Source of the DNA: Rhodoferax ferrireducens T118
GTDB lineage: Bacteria; Pseudomonadota; Gammaproteobacteria; Burkholderiales; Burkholderiaceae_C
Reading direction: 5' to 3'
Assembly: GCF_000013605.1 (NCBI RefSeq)
Contig: NC_007908.1
Location: 1,674,001 to 1,738,000, forward strand
DNA length: 64,000 nucleotides
Both the position numbers and the translations under genes were made by a program. This document shows, piece by piece, positions 1-11,693 of this stretch (its first letter is position 1; every line of letters begins with the position of its first letter). A model generated the notes under the pieces. That model searched no databases. It was not told the DNA's origin and was given only the letters and a program-made list of their open reading frames with translations.

Positions 1-1
1 C

Positions 2-1228
2 AATGTGTCGCAGTTCATCGTCGTGCCCGCGGACCTGAAGCTGCGTGAGTCGCTGCGGGTCAAGCTGCCGGCGCTGCTGGCGACCGAGTTCCCCGAGGTG
101 CGCGGGCGGGTCAAGCTCTTGCCCAACGGCCCGCCGGTGCCGTATCCGGTGCAGTTTCGTGTGGTGGGCACGGACCCGCTGCTGCTGCGCGAGCGTGCCG
201 ACGAGGTCAACGCCATCCTGCGTTTGAACCCGAACATGCGCGGTGTCAATGACAACTGGAACGAGTCGGTCAAGGTGATGCGCCTGGAGGTGGACCAGAC
301 CAAGGCCCGCGCGCTGGGCGTGAGCAGCCAGTCCATTGCCCAGGCGTCCAGAGCCATCTTTAGCGGTGCCACGGTCGGCCAGTTCCGTGAAGGTGACCAA
401 TTGATCGACATCGTGCTGCGCCAACCGCTGGCTGAGCGCAACGCCATCAGCGATATCGCCAATGCGTATGTGCCGACGGCCTCCGGCAAATCGATTCCGC
501 TGACGCAGATCGCCAAGCCGGTGTTTGCCTGGGAGCCGGGCGTGATGTGGCGTGAGAACCGCGACTACGCCATCACCGTACAGGGCGACATTGTTGAAGG
601 ACTACAGGGCGCCACGGTGACGGCTCAATTGCTGCCGCAACTCAAAAAGCTGGAAACGCAATGGGCGCAGAGCGGCCACAGTGGCTACCGCATCGAAGTC
701 GCCGGTGCGGTGGAGGAGAGCAGCAAGGGGTCGGCCTCGATCATCGTTGGCATTCCCATCATGCTGTTCATCACTTTCACACTGCTGATGCTGCAGCTGC
801 ACAGCTTCAGCCGCGCGATGCTGGTGTTCCTGACCGGGCCGCTGGGTATTGCGGGCGTGGCGGCGGCGCTGCTGCTGCTGAACCGGCCCTTTGGCTTTGT
901 GGCGCTGCTGGGGGTGATCGCGCTGATGGGCATGATTCAACGCAACTCGGTGATTCTGATCGACCAGATTGAGCAGGACCGCGCCCGCGGCGTGCCGGAT
1001 TGGGAGGCGATTGTGGAGTCGACAGTGCGCCGCCTGCGCCCGATTGTGCTGACCGCAGCGGCGGCCGTGCTGGCCATGATTCCCCTGTCGCGCTCGGTTT
1101 TCTGGGGCCCGATGGCGGTGGCGATCATGGGCGGACTGGTTGTGGCCACGGTTTTGACCTTGCTGGCCTTGCCAGCCATGTATGCGGCCTGGTTCCGGGT
1201 CAGGCGGGAACCGAACGCGGCAAGTTAG
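2..1228 (+). CDS. RND-family efflux permease, C-terminal part (partial)
   Basis: This is the last ~408 residues of an inner-membrane proton-driven RND pump of the AcrB/HAE1 type; the frame is open to the left edge, so the start lies outside the window. The first half is periplasmic porter/docking domain. From about residue 245 there are hydrophobic membrane segments, including a GLIG-like run and an IVLTAAAAVLAMIPL stretch typical of the last transmembrane bundle. A full RND protein has about 1030 residues, so roughly 40% is visible. Substrate cannot be deduced. The gene ends 58 bases before tRNA-Leu. Confidence 0.9.
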   Translation, partial: NVSQFIVVPADLKLRESLRVKLPALLATEFPEVRGRVKLLPNGPPVPYPVQFRVVGTDPLLLRERADEVNAILRLNPNMRGVNDNWNESVKVMRLEVDQTKARALGVSSQSIAQASRAIFSGATVGQFREGDQLIDIVLRQPLAERNAISDIANAYVPTASGKSIPLTQIAKPVFAWEPGVMWRENRDYAITVQGDIVEGLQGATVTAQLLPQLKKLETQWAQSGHSGYRIEVAGAVEESSKGSASIIVGIPIMLFITFTLLMLQLHSFSRAMLVFLTGPLGIAGVAAALLLLNRPFGFVALLGVIALMGMIQRNSVILIDQIEQDRARGVPDWEAIVESTVRRLRPIVLTAAAAVLAMIPLSRSVFWGPMAVAIMGGLVVATVLTLLALPAMYAAWFRVRREPNAAS

Positions 1229-1286
1229 AATTCCAGGTTGACCGATTTCCCGGGGCTGGTCTTGCAGGCCGGCCTCTTTGTTTTTT

Positions 1287-1373
1287 GCGCGGGTGGCGAA
1301 ATTGGTAGACGCACCAGGTTTAGGTCCTGACGCTGGAAACAGTGTGGGGGTTCGAGTCCCCCCCCGCGCACCA
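1287..1373 (+). tRNA. tRNA-Leu (anticodon TAG)
   Basis: An 87-nt class II tRNA with acceptor GCGCGGG paired to CCCGCGC, discriminator A and encoded CCA. The long variable arm and the anticodon loop TTTAGGT identify tRNA-Leu(UAG). The first anticodon-stem pair is C-A rather than Watson-Crick. Confidence 0.95.
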
Positions 1374-1386
1374 CTTGGATATTTGC

Positions 1387-1424
1387 GGGACAGTCCGCAG
1401 TCGCGTAGCGACCAGTTCTGTCCC
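1387..1424 (+). other. Structured leader between tRNA-Leu and tig
   Basis: GGGACAG (1387-1393) can pair with CTGTCCC (1418-1424), and inside it TCGC-gta-GCGA forms a second short stem. There is no T tract, so it is not an intrinsic terminator. It could be a processing or leader structure if tig is partly transcribed through from the tRNA. Confidence 0.3.
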
Positions 1425-1453
1425 TCCCATTGTTTGTATTTAGGAGAATCACC

Positions 1454-2764
1454 ATGGCCGTTACCGTTGAAACGCTGGAAAAGCTGGAACGCAAGATGAC
1501 GCTGACCTTACCCGTTGGTATTGTCGAATCTGAAGTGCAATCGCGTTTGAAAAAGCTCGCACGCACCATCAAGATGGACGGATTCCGTCCAGGCAAGGTG
1601 CCCATGAACGTGGTGTCACAGCGCTATGGTTACTCGGTGCATTATGAGGTGATGAACGACAAGGTCGGCGAGGCCTTCTTTAACGCCGCCAATGAAGCCA
1701 AGCTGCGCGTGGCTGGCCAGCCACGCATCTCTGAATCAGAAGCGTCACCGGAAGGCGAAATGGCGTTTGACGCGGTGTTCGAAGTCTATCCAGACGTGAA
1801 AATTGGTGATCTGAGCACTGCGGAGGTGGAAAAAATATCCGCTGAAGTCACTGACAGCGCCATCGACAAGACGGTTGATATCCTGCGCAAGCAGCGTCGG
1901 ACCTTTTCCCAGCGCCCGCATGACGCTGCCGCGCAAGACGGCGACCGTGTGACGGTTGATTTTGAAGGCAAGATTGACGGCGAGGTGTTCGCCGGCGGCA
2001 AGGCGGAAGATTTTCAGTTCATCGTCGGCGACGGCCAGATGCTCAAAGAGTTTGAAGAAGCCACCCGCGGCATGAAATCAGGCGAAAGCAAGACCTTTCA
2101 GATGGCTTTCCCGGCTGACTACCACGGCAAGGACGTGGCAGGCAAGACCGCAGACTTCATGGTGACGCTCAAGAAAATTGAAGCCGCCCATCTGCCGGAC
2201 GTGGACGGGGCGCTGGCCAAGTCACTGGGCATTGAAGACGCTACCGTGGAAGGCTTGCGCGCAGACATCAAGAAAAACCTGGCGCGTGAAGTCAAGGCCC
2301 GCCTGCTGGCCCGCAACAAACAGGCTGTCATGGATGCACTGGTGGGCAAGGCCGAACTGGATCTGCCGAACGCGAGCGTGCAAGCGGAAGTCAATCGCTT
2401 GATGGAAGGTGCGCGCGCTGATCTCAAGCAACGTGGAATCAAGGACGCGGACAAGGCGCCGATGCCTGAGGATATTTTCCGTCCCCAAGCTGAACGTCGT
2501 GTGCGTTTGGGCCTGGTGGTGGCTGAGTTGGTTCGCTCCAACAATCTGCAAGCCACTCCCGAGCAAGTCAAGGCGCACATTGAGGAATTGGCGGCCAGCT
2601 ACGAAAAGCCGGCCGATGTGATGCGCTGGTATTACAGCGACAACAACCGTTTGGCCGAGGTCGAGGCGATCGTGATTGAAAACAATGTTACCAACTTTGT
2701 GTTGGCGCAAGCCAAAGTCAGCGACAAGGCCCTGTCCTTTGACGAACTGATGGCTCAAAACTGA
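1454..2764 (+). CDS. tig: Trigger factor (ribosome-associated chaperone, PPIase)
   Basis: The 436-residue product matches trigger factor (E. coli 432). It docks at the ribosome exit tunnel and shields nascent chains. The N-terminal ribosome-binding domain carries the GFRPGKVP signature near residue 44. An FKBP-type peptidyl-prolyl isomerase domain follows (about 150-245, with DRVTVDFEG), then the helical C-terminal arms. The ATG at 1454 is chosen because TAGGAG lies 8 bases upstream and MAVTVE matches the family start; an earlier in-frame codon has no ribosome-binding site. It heads the tig-clpP-clpX-lon cluster, as in many Proteobacteria. Confidence 0.97.
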   Translation: MAVTVETLEKLERKMTLTLPVGIVESEVQSRLKKLARTIKMDGFRPGKVPMNVVSQRYGYSVHYEVMNDKVGEAFFNAANEAKLRVAGQPRISESEASPEGEMAFDAVFEVYPDVKIGDLSTAEVEKISAEVTDSAIDKTVDILRKQRRTFSQRPHDAAAQDGDRVTVDFEGKIDGEVFAGGKAEDFQFIVGDGQMLKEFEEATRGMKSGESKTFQMAFPADYHGKDVAGKTADFMVTLKKIEAAHLPDVDGALAKSLGIEDATVEGLRADIKKNLAREVKARLLARNKQAVMDALVGKAELDLPNASVQAEVNRLMEGARADLKQRGIKDADKAPMPEDIFRPQAERRVRLGLVVAELVRSNNLQATPEQVKAHIEELAASYEKPADVMRWYYSDNNRLAEVEAIVIENNVTNFVLAQAKVSDKALSFDELMAQN

Positions 2765-2789
2765 TAAATAGCTGTTCCCTGGCAGCTGC

Positions 2790-2840
2790 AATGGGGCTTG
2801 GGCCGGGCTTGTAGTCTGGCCTGCAGGCCCCATTTCTTTT
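2790..2840 (+). terminator. Probable rho-independent terminator after tig
   Basis: AATGGGGC (2790-2797) pairs with GCCCCATT (2827-2834), with an inner GGCC/GGCC pairing, followed by TCTTTT. The large loop makes it only moderately strong, so read-through into clpP is possible. The stretch just before it (2765-2790, AAATAGCTG...) weakly resembles the dispersed element described elsewhere in the window. Confidence 0.5.
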
Positions 2841-2887
2841 GGGACAAATATTTTTCGCTACAGTACAGTTAATTTTTTGGAGTCAAG

Positions 2888-3517
2888 ATGAGTCTGCCGA
2901 ACATGATGATGGGTGCAATGCAAACGCAAGCTTTGGGCATGGTGCCCATGGTGATTGAGCAGTCAGGGCGCGGCGAGCGGTCTTACGACATTTACTCGCG
3001 GCTACTGAAGGAGCGTGTCATTTTTTTGGTCGGTCCAGTCAACGACTATGTGGCCAATCTGGTGGTGGCGCAATTGCTGTTCCTGGAAAGCGACAACCCG
3101 GATAAGGATATATCGTTCTATATCAACTCGCCGGGCGGCTCGGTCAGCGCTGGCATGGCGATTTTTGACACAATGAACTTTGTCAAGCCCGATGTATCTA
3201 CCTTGTGTACAGGTATGGCCGCCAGCATGGGTGCATTTTTGCTGGCTGCCGGGGCCAAAGGCAAACGTTTCTCACTGCCTAACTCCAAGGTCATGATTCA
3301 TCAACCCTCGGGCGGCAGTCAGGGGCAGGCGACGGAGATCGAAATTCAGGCGCGCGAGATTTTGAAAACCCGCGAGCAACTGAATAAGATTCTGGCCGAG
3401 CGCACCGGCCAGCCGTTGGCGCGTATTGAGCGCGACACCGAGCGCGACTATTACATGTCGGCGGACGAGTGCAAAGAATATGGCCTGATTGACCAGGTCA
3501 TCTCGAAAAGGGCATAG
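2888..3517 (+). CDS. clpP: ATP-dependent Clp protease proteolytic subunit ClpP
   Basis: The 209-residue product is the serine-peptidase subunit that forms the double heptameric chamber used with ClpX or ClpA. The catalytic triad is visible: Ser113 in GMAASMGA, His138 in MIHQP and Asp187 in RDTERDYYM, matching E. coli Ser111/His136/Asp185. A short propeptide precedes the mature core. GGAG lies 5 bases before the ATG. The stop is 5 bases upstream of clpX, so the two are cotranscribed. Confidence 0.98.
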   Translation: MSLPNMMMGAMQTQALGMVPMVIEQSGRGERSYDIYSRLLKERVIFLVGPVNDYVANLVVAQLLFLESDNPDKDISFYINSPGGSVSAGMAIFDTMNFVKPDVSTLCTGMAASMGAFLLAAGAKGKRFSLPNSKVMIHQPSGGSQGQATEIEIQAREILKTREQLNKILAERTGQPLARIERDTERDYYMSADECKEYGLIDQVISKRA

Positions 3518-3522
3518 TTGTC

Positions 3523-4788
3523 ATGGCTGAAAAAAAAGGCTCCTCCGGCGAGAAAACGCTTTATTGTTCTTTTTGCGGCAAAAGCCAGCATGAAGTCAAG
3601 AAGCTGATCGCGGGCCCGTCGGTATTTGTTTGCGACGAGTGCATTGACCTTTGCAACGAAATCATTCGCGATGAGTTGCCGCCCAGCACTGAAGCGCGAG
3701 GTGACAGCAGTGAGCTGCCAACGCCGCTGGAGATCAAGACCAACCTTGACAATTACGTGATTGGCCAGGAGCCGGCCAAGCGGACGCTGGCGGTGGCGGT
3801 TTACAACCACTACAAGCGCTTGCGGCACCAGGAAAAGGCCAAAAAAGATGACGTGGAGCTGGCCAAAAGCAATATTTTGCTGATCGGCCCGACCGGTTCC
3901 GGCAAAACGCTGTTGGCGCAAACGCTGGCCCGCATGCTCGACGTGCCTTTTGTCATGGCTGATGCCACCACACTGACCGAGGCGGGTTATGTGGGTGAGG
4001 ACGTTGAGAACATTGTGCTCAAGCTTCTGCAAAGCTGCAATTACGAAGTGGAGCGCGCCCAGCGCGGCATTGTCTATATTGATGAAATCGACAAAATTTC
4101 CCGCAAGTCGGACAACCCTTCCATTACCCGTGATGTCTCGGGGGAAGGCGTGCAGCAAGCGCTGCTTAAGCTGATTGAAGGCACCATGGCCAGCGTGCCA
4201 CCGCAAGGCGGGCGCAAACATCCGAATCAGGATTTTGTGCAAGTCGATACCACCAATATCCTGTTCATCTGCGGTGGCGCATTTTCCGGTCTGGAGAAAG
4301 TGATCGACAACCGCACCCAATCGTCCGGCATGGGTTTTGGGGCCACGGTCAAAAGCAAAGAGCAGCGCAGTCTGACTGAGGTTTTCAAGGAAGTCGAGCC
4401 CGAGGACTTGATCAAATTTGGTCTGATTCCTGAATTGGTGGGCCGGATGCCGGTGCTGGCAACGCTGGCTGAACTCAGTGAAGATGCCTTGGTACAGATT
4501 TTGACTGAGCCCAAAAACGCGCTGGTCAAGCAGTACAGCAAGCTGCTGGCGATGGAGGGCGTTGATCTTGAAATTCGTCCTTCGGCCTTGAAAGCGATTG
4601 CCAAAAAAGCACTGGCCCGCAAGACGGGAGCGCGTGGCTTGCGCTCGATTCTTGAACAATCATTGATTGACACCATGTTCGACTTACCCAATACGTCTAA
4701 CGTTGACAAGGTCGTCGTGGATGAATCGACCATTGATGAGAATAAGCCGCCTTTGTTGGTGTACCGCGAGGTTGCCAAGAAGGCCTGA
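3523..4788 (+). CDS. clpX: ClpX unfoldase, AAA+ ATPase of ClpXP
   Basis: The 421-residue product recognises tagged substrates, unfolds them and feeds them to ClpP. The N-terminal zinc-binding domain has Cys15, Cys18, Cys37 and Cys40. Walker A is GPTGSGKT at 122-129, followed by a Walker [10 protein letters not shown] and sensor/arginine-finger regions. The pore loop GYVGEDVE is present. The length is standard (E. coli 424). It lies directly downstream of clpP. Confidence 0.98.
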   Translation: MAEKKGSSGEKTLYCSFCGKSQHEVKKLIAGPSVFVCDECIDLCNEIIRDELPPSTEARGDSSELPTPLEIKTNLDNYVIGQEPAKRTLAVAVYNHYKRLRHQEKAKKDDVELAKSNILLIGPTGSGKTLLAQTLARMLDVPFVMADATTLTEAGYVGEDVENIVLKLLQSCNYEVERAQRGIVYIDEIDKISRKSDNPSITRDVSGEGVQQALLKLIEGTMASVPPQGGRKHPNQDFVQVDTTNILFICGGAFSGLEKVIDNRTQSSGMGFGATVKSKEQRSLTEVFKEVEPEDLIKFGLIPELVGRMPVLATLAELSEDALVQILTEPKNALVKQYSKLLAMEGVDLEIRPSALKAIAKKALARKTGARGLRSILEQSLIDTMFDLPNTSNVDKVVVDESTIDENKPPLLVYREVAKKA

Positions 4789-4856
4789 TTTGCTTGGTGT
4801 TTGTGCGCGTTTATTCAAGTTTGAGACTCGCGCGGCTGCTTAACAATGGGGTTCGG

Positions 4857-4884
4857 GTTGAAAACCTGAACTTCTGACTCATAT
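4857..4884 (+). promoter_or_regulatory. Candidate heat-shock (sigma32-type) promoter of lon
   Basis: GTTGAAA (4857-4863), a 13-base spacer and ACTCATAT (4877-4884) resemble the sigma32 consensus CTTGAAA-N11-16-CCCCATNT, with the TTGAAA core intact and 6 of 8 positions in the -10. It lies 26 bases before the lon ATG. Lon is a classical heat-shock gene, which supports the reading, but no transcript start is known here. Confidence 0.4.
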
Positions 4885-4910
4885 TTAACAGGTAACGAGA
4901 GGGACTTTTC

Positions 4911-7352
4911 ATGTCTGGTCATACCCATTTGCCTGCTACTCCTTTGGATTTGCCATTGCTGCCACTGCGTGACGTGGTCGTGTTTCCGCACATGGTGATT
5001 CCACTTTTTGTCGGTCGGCCCAAGAGCATCAAGGCGCTGGAAGCAGCCATGGAGTCTGAGCGCCGGATTATGCTGGTGGCCCAAAAAACGGCTGCCAAGG
5101 ACGATCCGCTGGTCACCGACATGTTTGATGTCGGCTGTGTCTCTACCATCCTGCAAATGCTCAAGCTGCCCGACGGCACGGTCAAGGTGCTGGTTGAAGG
5201 CCAGCAGCGCGCACGTGTCAACAAAATTGAAGATGGTGAGTTGCATTTTTCAGCCAACGTCACGCCGATTGAAGTGCTGATTGAGCCCGACACCAAATCA
5301 CGTGGCAAAGCCAGTGAAATCGAGGCTTTGCGCCGTGCCGTGATGCAGCAGTTTGATCAGTACGTCAAGCTCAACAAGAAGATCCCACCTGAGATTCTGA
5401 CCTCTATTTCAAGCATTGATGATGCAGGCCGCATGGCCGATACCATCGCCGCGCATTTGCCGCTCAAGCTCGACAGCAAGCAAGCTGTATTGGGTCTCTC
5501 GGGTGTCAAAGAACGTCTGGAAAATCTGTTTGAGCAGATCGAGCGTGAAGTTGACATCTTGAATGTTGATAAAAAAATCCGGGGCCGCGTCAAGCGGCAG
5601 ATGGAGAAGAATCAGCGCGATTTCTACCTGAATGAACAGGTGAAAGCGATTCAGAAAGAACTGGGTGAAGGTGAAGATGGCGCCGACATCGACGAAATTG
5701 AGAAAAAAATCAAGTCGGCCAAAATGCCCAAAGAAGCGCTGAAAAAGGCGGAAGGTGAACTGAAAAAGCTGAAATTGATGTCGCCCATGTCGGCAGAAGC
5801 GGCCGTTGTGCGTAATTACATTGATGTATTGACCGGCTTGCCGTGGGCCAGCAAAACCAAGATCAAACATGATCTTGGCAATGCAGAAAAGGTGCTCGAC
5901 GAAGACCACTACGGGCTGGACAAGGTGAAAGACCGCATTGTTGAGTATCTGGCGGTGCAGCAACGGGTTGAAAAAGTCAAGGCGCCCATTTTGTGTCTGG
6001 TCGGACCGCCGGGTGTTGGCAAGACGTCATTGGGGCAGTCCATTGCCAAGGCGACCGGGCGCAAGTATGTACGGGTGGCCTTGGGCGGCATGCGCGACGA
6101 GGCGGAAATTCGCGGCCACCGCCGCACTTATATCGGCGCCATGCCGGGCAAGGTGATGCAGAGCCTGGCGAAGGTTGGCACGCGCAACCCACTGTTTTTG
6201 CTGGACGAGATTGACAAGCTGGGAACCGACTTTCGCGGTGATCCATCGAGCGCCTTGTTGGAGGTGCTGGACCCGGAGCAAAACCACAAGTTTGGTGACC
6301 ATTACGTCGAGGTTGATTTTGATTTGAGCGACGTCATGTTCGTGGCCACGTCCAACTCCATGAATATTCCGTCGGCCCTGCTCGATCGCATGGAAGTGAT
6401 TCGCCTGTCTGGGTATACCGAAGACGAAAAAACCAACATCGCCCTCAAGTACCTGTTGCCCAAGCAGCTCAAGAACAATGGTGTCAAGGAAGAAGAGTTG
6501 TTGGTTGGCGAAGATGCCGTGCGTGACATCGTTCGCTACTACACCCGTGAGGCTGGTGTACGTTCGCTGGAGCGTGAGCTCTCGAAAATCTGCCGCAAGG
6601 TGGTGAAGGGCCTGTTGCTCAAGAAGATGACGCCAAAGGTGACGGTGAATGCCGACAACCTCAATGATTTTCTGGGCGTTCGCAAGTACGACTATGGTCG
6701 CGCTGAGCAAAAGAATCAGGTCGGCCAGGTGGTGGGATTGGCTTGGACAGAGGTCGGCGGCGATTTGCTGACGATCGAGGCTGCCATGATGCCCGGCAAG
6801 GGTGTCATCACGCGCACGGGTTCACTGGGCGACGTGATGAAGGAGTCGGTTGAGGCTGCACGCACGGTGGTGCGCAGCCGCTCGCGCCGATTGGGCATCA
6901 AGGACGAGTTTTTCGAAAAGAAAGATATCCATATTCACGTGCCTGACGGTGCTACGCCCAAAGACGGCCCGAGTGCTGGTGCCGCGATGACGACAGCCTT
7001 TGTTTCTGCCATGACGGGTATTCCGGTGCGTGGTGATGTGGCCATGACGGGTGAAATAACCTTGCGCGGGGAAGTAACTGCCATTGGGGGTCTGAAGGAG
7101 AAGTTGTTGGCGGCTTTGCGAGGGGGTATCAAGACTGTTCTGATTCCCGAGGAGAACGCTAAAGACCTGCAGGATATTCCCGAGAACGTAAAAAACGGGT
7201 TAGAGATTGTGCCCGTGCGCTGGATCGACAAGGTGCTCGAAGTGGCATTGGAGAGAATGCCGACGCCCCTGTCTGACGAGGACTTGGCGGTGGCCGCCGC
7301 TGCACCAGTCGTGGTGCCGGTGCCTGAGTCGGGAGTGTCCATCAAGCATTGA
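4911..7352 (+). CDS. lon: ATP-dependent protease Lon (La)
   Basis: This 813-residue LonA-type protease degrades misfolded and regulatory proteins in the cytoplasm. The N-terminal substrate-binding domain (about 12-210) is followed by a coiled helical region and an AAA+ module with Walker A GPPGVGKT at 365-372. The C-terminal peptidase domain carries the Ser-Lys dyad: Ser688 in GPSAGAA and Lys731 in GGLKEK, equivalent to E. coli Ser679 and Lys722. The C-terminus has a short Ala/Val/Pro-rich tail. The gene is separated from clpX by 122 bases with its own candidate promoter. Confidence 0.98.
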   Translation: MSGHTHLPATPLDLPLLPLRDVVVFPHMVIPLFVGRPKSIKALEAAMESERRIMLVAQKTAAKDDPLVTDMFDVGCVSTILQMLKLPDGTVKVLVEGQQRARVNKIEDGELHFSANVTPIEVLIEPDTKSRGKASEIEALRRAVMQQFDQYVKLNKKIPPEILTSISSIDDAGRMADTIAAHLPLKLDSKQAVLGLSGVKERLENLFEQIEREVDILNVDKKIRGRVKRQMEKNQRDFYLNEQVKAIQKELGEGEDGADIDEIEKKIKSAKMPKEALKKAEGELKKLKLMSPMSAEAAVVRNYIDVLTGLPWASKTKIKHDLGNAEKVLDEDHYGLDKVKDRIVEYLAVQQRVEKVKAPILCLVGPPGVGKTSLGQSIAKATGRKYVRVALGGMRDEAEIRGHRRTYIGAMPGKVMQSLAKVGTRNPLFLLDEIDKLGTDFRGDPSSALLEVLDPEQNHKFGDHYVEVDFDLSDVMFVATSNSMNIPSALLDRMEVIRLSGYTEDEKTNIALKYLLPKQLKNNGVKEEELLVGEDAVRDIVRYYTREAGVRSLERELSKICRKVVKGLLLKKMTPKVTVNADNLNDFLGVRKYDYGRAEQKNQVGQVVGLAWTEVGGDLLTIEAAMMPGKGVITRTGSLGDVMKESVEAARTVVRSRSRRLGIKDEFFEKKDIHIHVPDGATPKDGPSAGAAMTTAFVSAMTGIPVRGDVAMTGEITLRGEVTAIGGLKEKLLAALRGGIKTVLIPEENAKDLQDIPENVKNGLEIVPVRWIDKVLEVALERMPTPLSDEDLAVAAAAPVVVPVPESGVSIKH

Positions 7353-7403
7353 TTGACAGGGAGAAATTTTTTTCTGGTTTATCAAAGATGTGAGAAATTA
7401 CGC

Positions 7404-7409
7404 TATAAT
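7404..7409 (+). promoter_or_regulatory. -10 element (TATAAT) of tRNA-Gly
   Basis: A perfect TATAAT lies 14 bases before the 5' end of tRNA-Gly. The AT-rich stretch upstream has only a weak -35. The position fits a stable-RNA promoter. Confidence 0.55.
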
Positions 7410-7423
7410 TTGAGGCTTGAAAC

Positions 7424-7499
7424 GCGGGAATAGCTCAGTTGGTAGAGCGCAACCTTGCCAAGGTTGAGGTCGAGAGTTCGAGTCTCTTTTCCCGCTCCA
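7424..7499 (+). tRNA. tRNA-Gly (anticodon GCC)
   Basis: A 76-nt tRNA with acceptor GCGGGAA paired to TTCCCGC, discriminator T and encoded CCA. The anticodon loop TTGCCAA gives GCC. Confidence 0.96.
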
Positions 7500-7510
7500 A
7501 ATTGCAACAA

Positions 7511-7538
7511 AAAGGGGAAGCTGATGCTTCCCTTTTTT
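7511..7538 (+). terminator. Intrinsic terminator inside the tRNA cluster
   Basis: GGGAAGC (7515-7521), loop TGAT and GCTTCCC (7526-7532), followed by TTTTTT, form a classic rho-independent hairpin. It starts 12 bases after tRNA-Gly and ends 14 bases before tRNA-Cys, so it probably separates or attenuates the downstream tRNAs. Confidence 0.75.
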
Positions 7539-7551
7539 GTAAGGAAAATTT

Positions 7552-7625
7552 GGCGCGATAGCAAATCGGTTATGCAACGGATTGCAAATCCGTCTAGCCC
7601 AGTTCGACTCTGGGTCGCGCCTCCA
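7552..7625 (+). tRNA. tRNA-Cys (anticodon GCA)
   Basis: A 74-nt tRNA with acceptor GGCGCGA paired to TCGCGCC, discriminator T (U73, the usual CysRS identity base) and encoded CCA. The anticodon is GCA. Confidence 0.96.
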
Positions 7626-7637
7626 CTTCCAGCCCAT

Positions 7638-7730
7638 GCCCGAGTGGTGAAATAGGTAGACACATCGGACTTAAAATCCGCCGCTTCGTGAATAACGGGC
7701 GTACCGGTTCGATTCCGGTCTCGGGCACCA
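7638..7730 (+). tRNA. tRNA-Leu (anticodon TAA)
   Basis: A 93-nt class II tRNA with acceptor GCCCGAG paired to CTCGGGC, discriminator A and encoded CCA. It has a long variable arm, and the loop CTTAAAA gives anticodon TAA. It lies 12 bases after tRNA-Cys. Confidence 0.96.
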
Positions 7731-7790
7731 GAATTGAATAGTTTGCTACAAATAAAGTAGTAAATCAAATCCGACAACTTGCTTATGTGG

Positions 7791-7919
7791 CTACCGGGTT
7801 TTGTACCGTGTGGCCATCATTGCCATCACGTCAAACAAACCCAGCGCAGCAGCCATGTCCTCGCGGGTGCCGTCCGCCTGGGTCAGGGACAACAACACCA
7901 GACGAAAGAAAACCCGCAC
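7791..7919 (-). other. Short unrecognised reading frame, possible gene remnant
   Basis: On the minus strand a 42-codon frame beginning at a GTG (7919) has protein-like composition, with the segments VFFRLVLLSL and REDMAAALGLF, and ends at TAG (7791-7793). The frame stays open a little further upstream, to a TAG at 7941-7943, but there is no ribosome-binding site or ATG. It lies between tRNA-Leu and the ElyC-like gene, and the rest of the 7731-7973 gap holds nothing I recognise. It may be the decayed end of a gene lost beside the tRNA cluster. Confidence 0.25.
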
Positions 7920-7973
7920 GCGGCGGGCAGTGTGGTGGCGCTATTTGATTAGGCTAGCACCCCGAATGCTGTC

Positions 7974-8723
7974 TCAAAGTATCGCTCTGAGCGCGTAATA
8001 ACCGCGCCCCAACAACTCACGCACGGCAATGTCCGTCCGCTCCAATGCGCTCGCCTCGGGGAGGTAGTCCATCGGTGTGGTTCCTCGCACCGTCACACGG
8101 AAGTCCACCGGGTAGGGGGTCACAACAAAGCCCGCCTGCTCGAACAACCTCTGTGCGCGTGGCATGTGAAAAGCTGAGGTAACCAGCACGATACGCCGCA
8201 CACCCGGCCCCAACAACTGCCTCACTGCGGCCGACTCCTGCTCGGTGTTCTGTGCTGGGCCGCTGACCACCACGGCGTTGGCCGGCACGCCAAAGCGCAG
8301 AGCCATGCGCCGCAGCACTTGGCCCTCTGGCTCTTGTTCGCCCTGCCAAGGGAGTAGCCCGCCGGTGAATACCAGTCGGGGCGCCTTGCCGGCAGCGTAC
8401 AGTTCCATGCCGCCAAAGAAACGGTCGACCGCATCCCCCCATTCGGGAGCGCCCCCTTGCTTACCGGGAATGTTGACCATCATGCCACTCAACACCACCA
8501 CAGCCTGCGCTGGCGCGACCGCTTCAGGTATTAATCTCAATTGCTGTTGCTCCACTGCTCGGAACAAGGGGTCTGACAGCACTGGCACGCTGGCCGCATA
8601 AAGTAACACTACGGCCAGCAGAGCTGCAACGCGCGAACGCCTGTACGCTGCCCACGCCATCAGCAACAGAATCAGCGCGATAGGCGACAGTGCCAGCGGT
8701 AGCAGTCGGTGCAGGTAAATCAT
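7974..8723 (-). CDS. ElyC/YdcF family (DUF218) membrane protein
   Basis: The 249-residue product has two N-terminal membrane segments (about 8-25 and 33-50) and then a DUF218 domain with the strand-loop motifs AVVVLSGMM, RLVFTGGL, NTEQES and IVLVTSAFHMPRA. The last three are the conserved nucleotide-like binding features of the family. E. coli ElyC, of the same architecture, acts in peptidoglycan and lipid-carrier metabolism. The domain would face the periplasm. It stands alone, downstream of rpoD in the same direction with about 190 bases between. The precise substrate is unknown. Confidence 0.85.
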   Translation of the reverse strand: MIYLHRLLPLALSPIALILLLMAWAAYRRSRVAALLAVVLLYAASVPVLSDPLFRAVEQQQLRLIPEAVAPAQAVVVLSGMMVNIPGKQGGAPEWGDAVDRFFGGMELYAAGKAPRLVFTGGLLPWQGEQEPEGQVLRRMALRFGVPANAVVVSGPAQNTEQESAAVRQLLGPGVRRIVLVTSAFHMPRAQRLFEQAGFVVTPYPVDFRVTVRGTTPMDYLPEASALERTDIAVRELLGRGYYALRAIL

Positions 8724-8913
8724 CCAGCAAGTTTGGCGGCGGTAGTGTCAACGGCTGCGGCGGCAGTCACAAATTGGCACATCGTAACCTCCCACAACTT
8801 TAAATTTCCCCGGCTCGCTGGCGCTGTCGAACAGCGCCCCGGCCTGCTCCAAAATCACACTTCTATTTTTTCGTGGTGCACGCGCAGCAGGTGAAGCGGC
8901 CTTACCTGATGCT

Positions 8914-11265
<2,352 letters not shown>

Positions 11266-11693
11266 CTAAAACCTCGAAATTTCAAAAGAAAAGACAGAAC
11301 GGATAGGCGCCCATATTGGCCGGCGCAGTTCGTTGGAAAGGAGAAAATTTCCAAAGGCAAGATGTGAGGGCGAACATTTGGAGTGCAGTCCTTGCGGTAA
11401 GGTGGCCGGTCGTGAACGTTGTCATCGTTTGGCTTGACCCGGAGGTGCTGCTGTCGCTCTTGCGGAAAATCAAGCTTTGGATTATACCGCGAATAAACTT
11501 CCAGGTGAGATCAAGGATTTGACGCGGGGTCAATACATTTTTCTCATGTGTTCTTATCTGGCCACCTTGTGGGAACGGAAAGATCGACTCTCTGCTGTGC
11601 GCTTATTTGGGCCAGTCAAATCGACTCTTTTTGCGTGGGTGACTTGAGCCGCTTCATATTTTTTATGCATAACATTGCTCTAGCCCTCATGCA
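11266..11693 (-). other. rpoD leader and intergenic region to crcB
   Basis: This 428-base stretch holds no convincing gene. On the minus strand a perfect TATAAT (11481-11486 on the plus strand as ATTATA) preceded by CGCGG is the best candidate -10 for rpoD, although the -35 at 17-base spacing is poor. It would leave a leader of about 210 bases. The left end of the crcB-side dispersed element lies at 11677. Confidence 0.5.

Noticed and set aside
4719..4910. Second promoter or small gene between clpX and lon
   Set aside because: The gap is 122 bases with no credible frame; only the heat-shock-like motif is retained.
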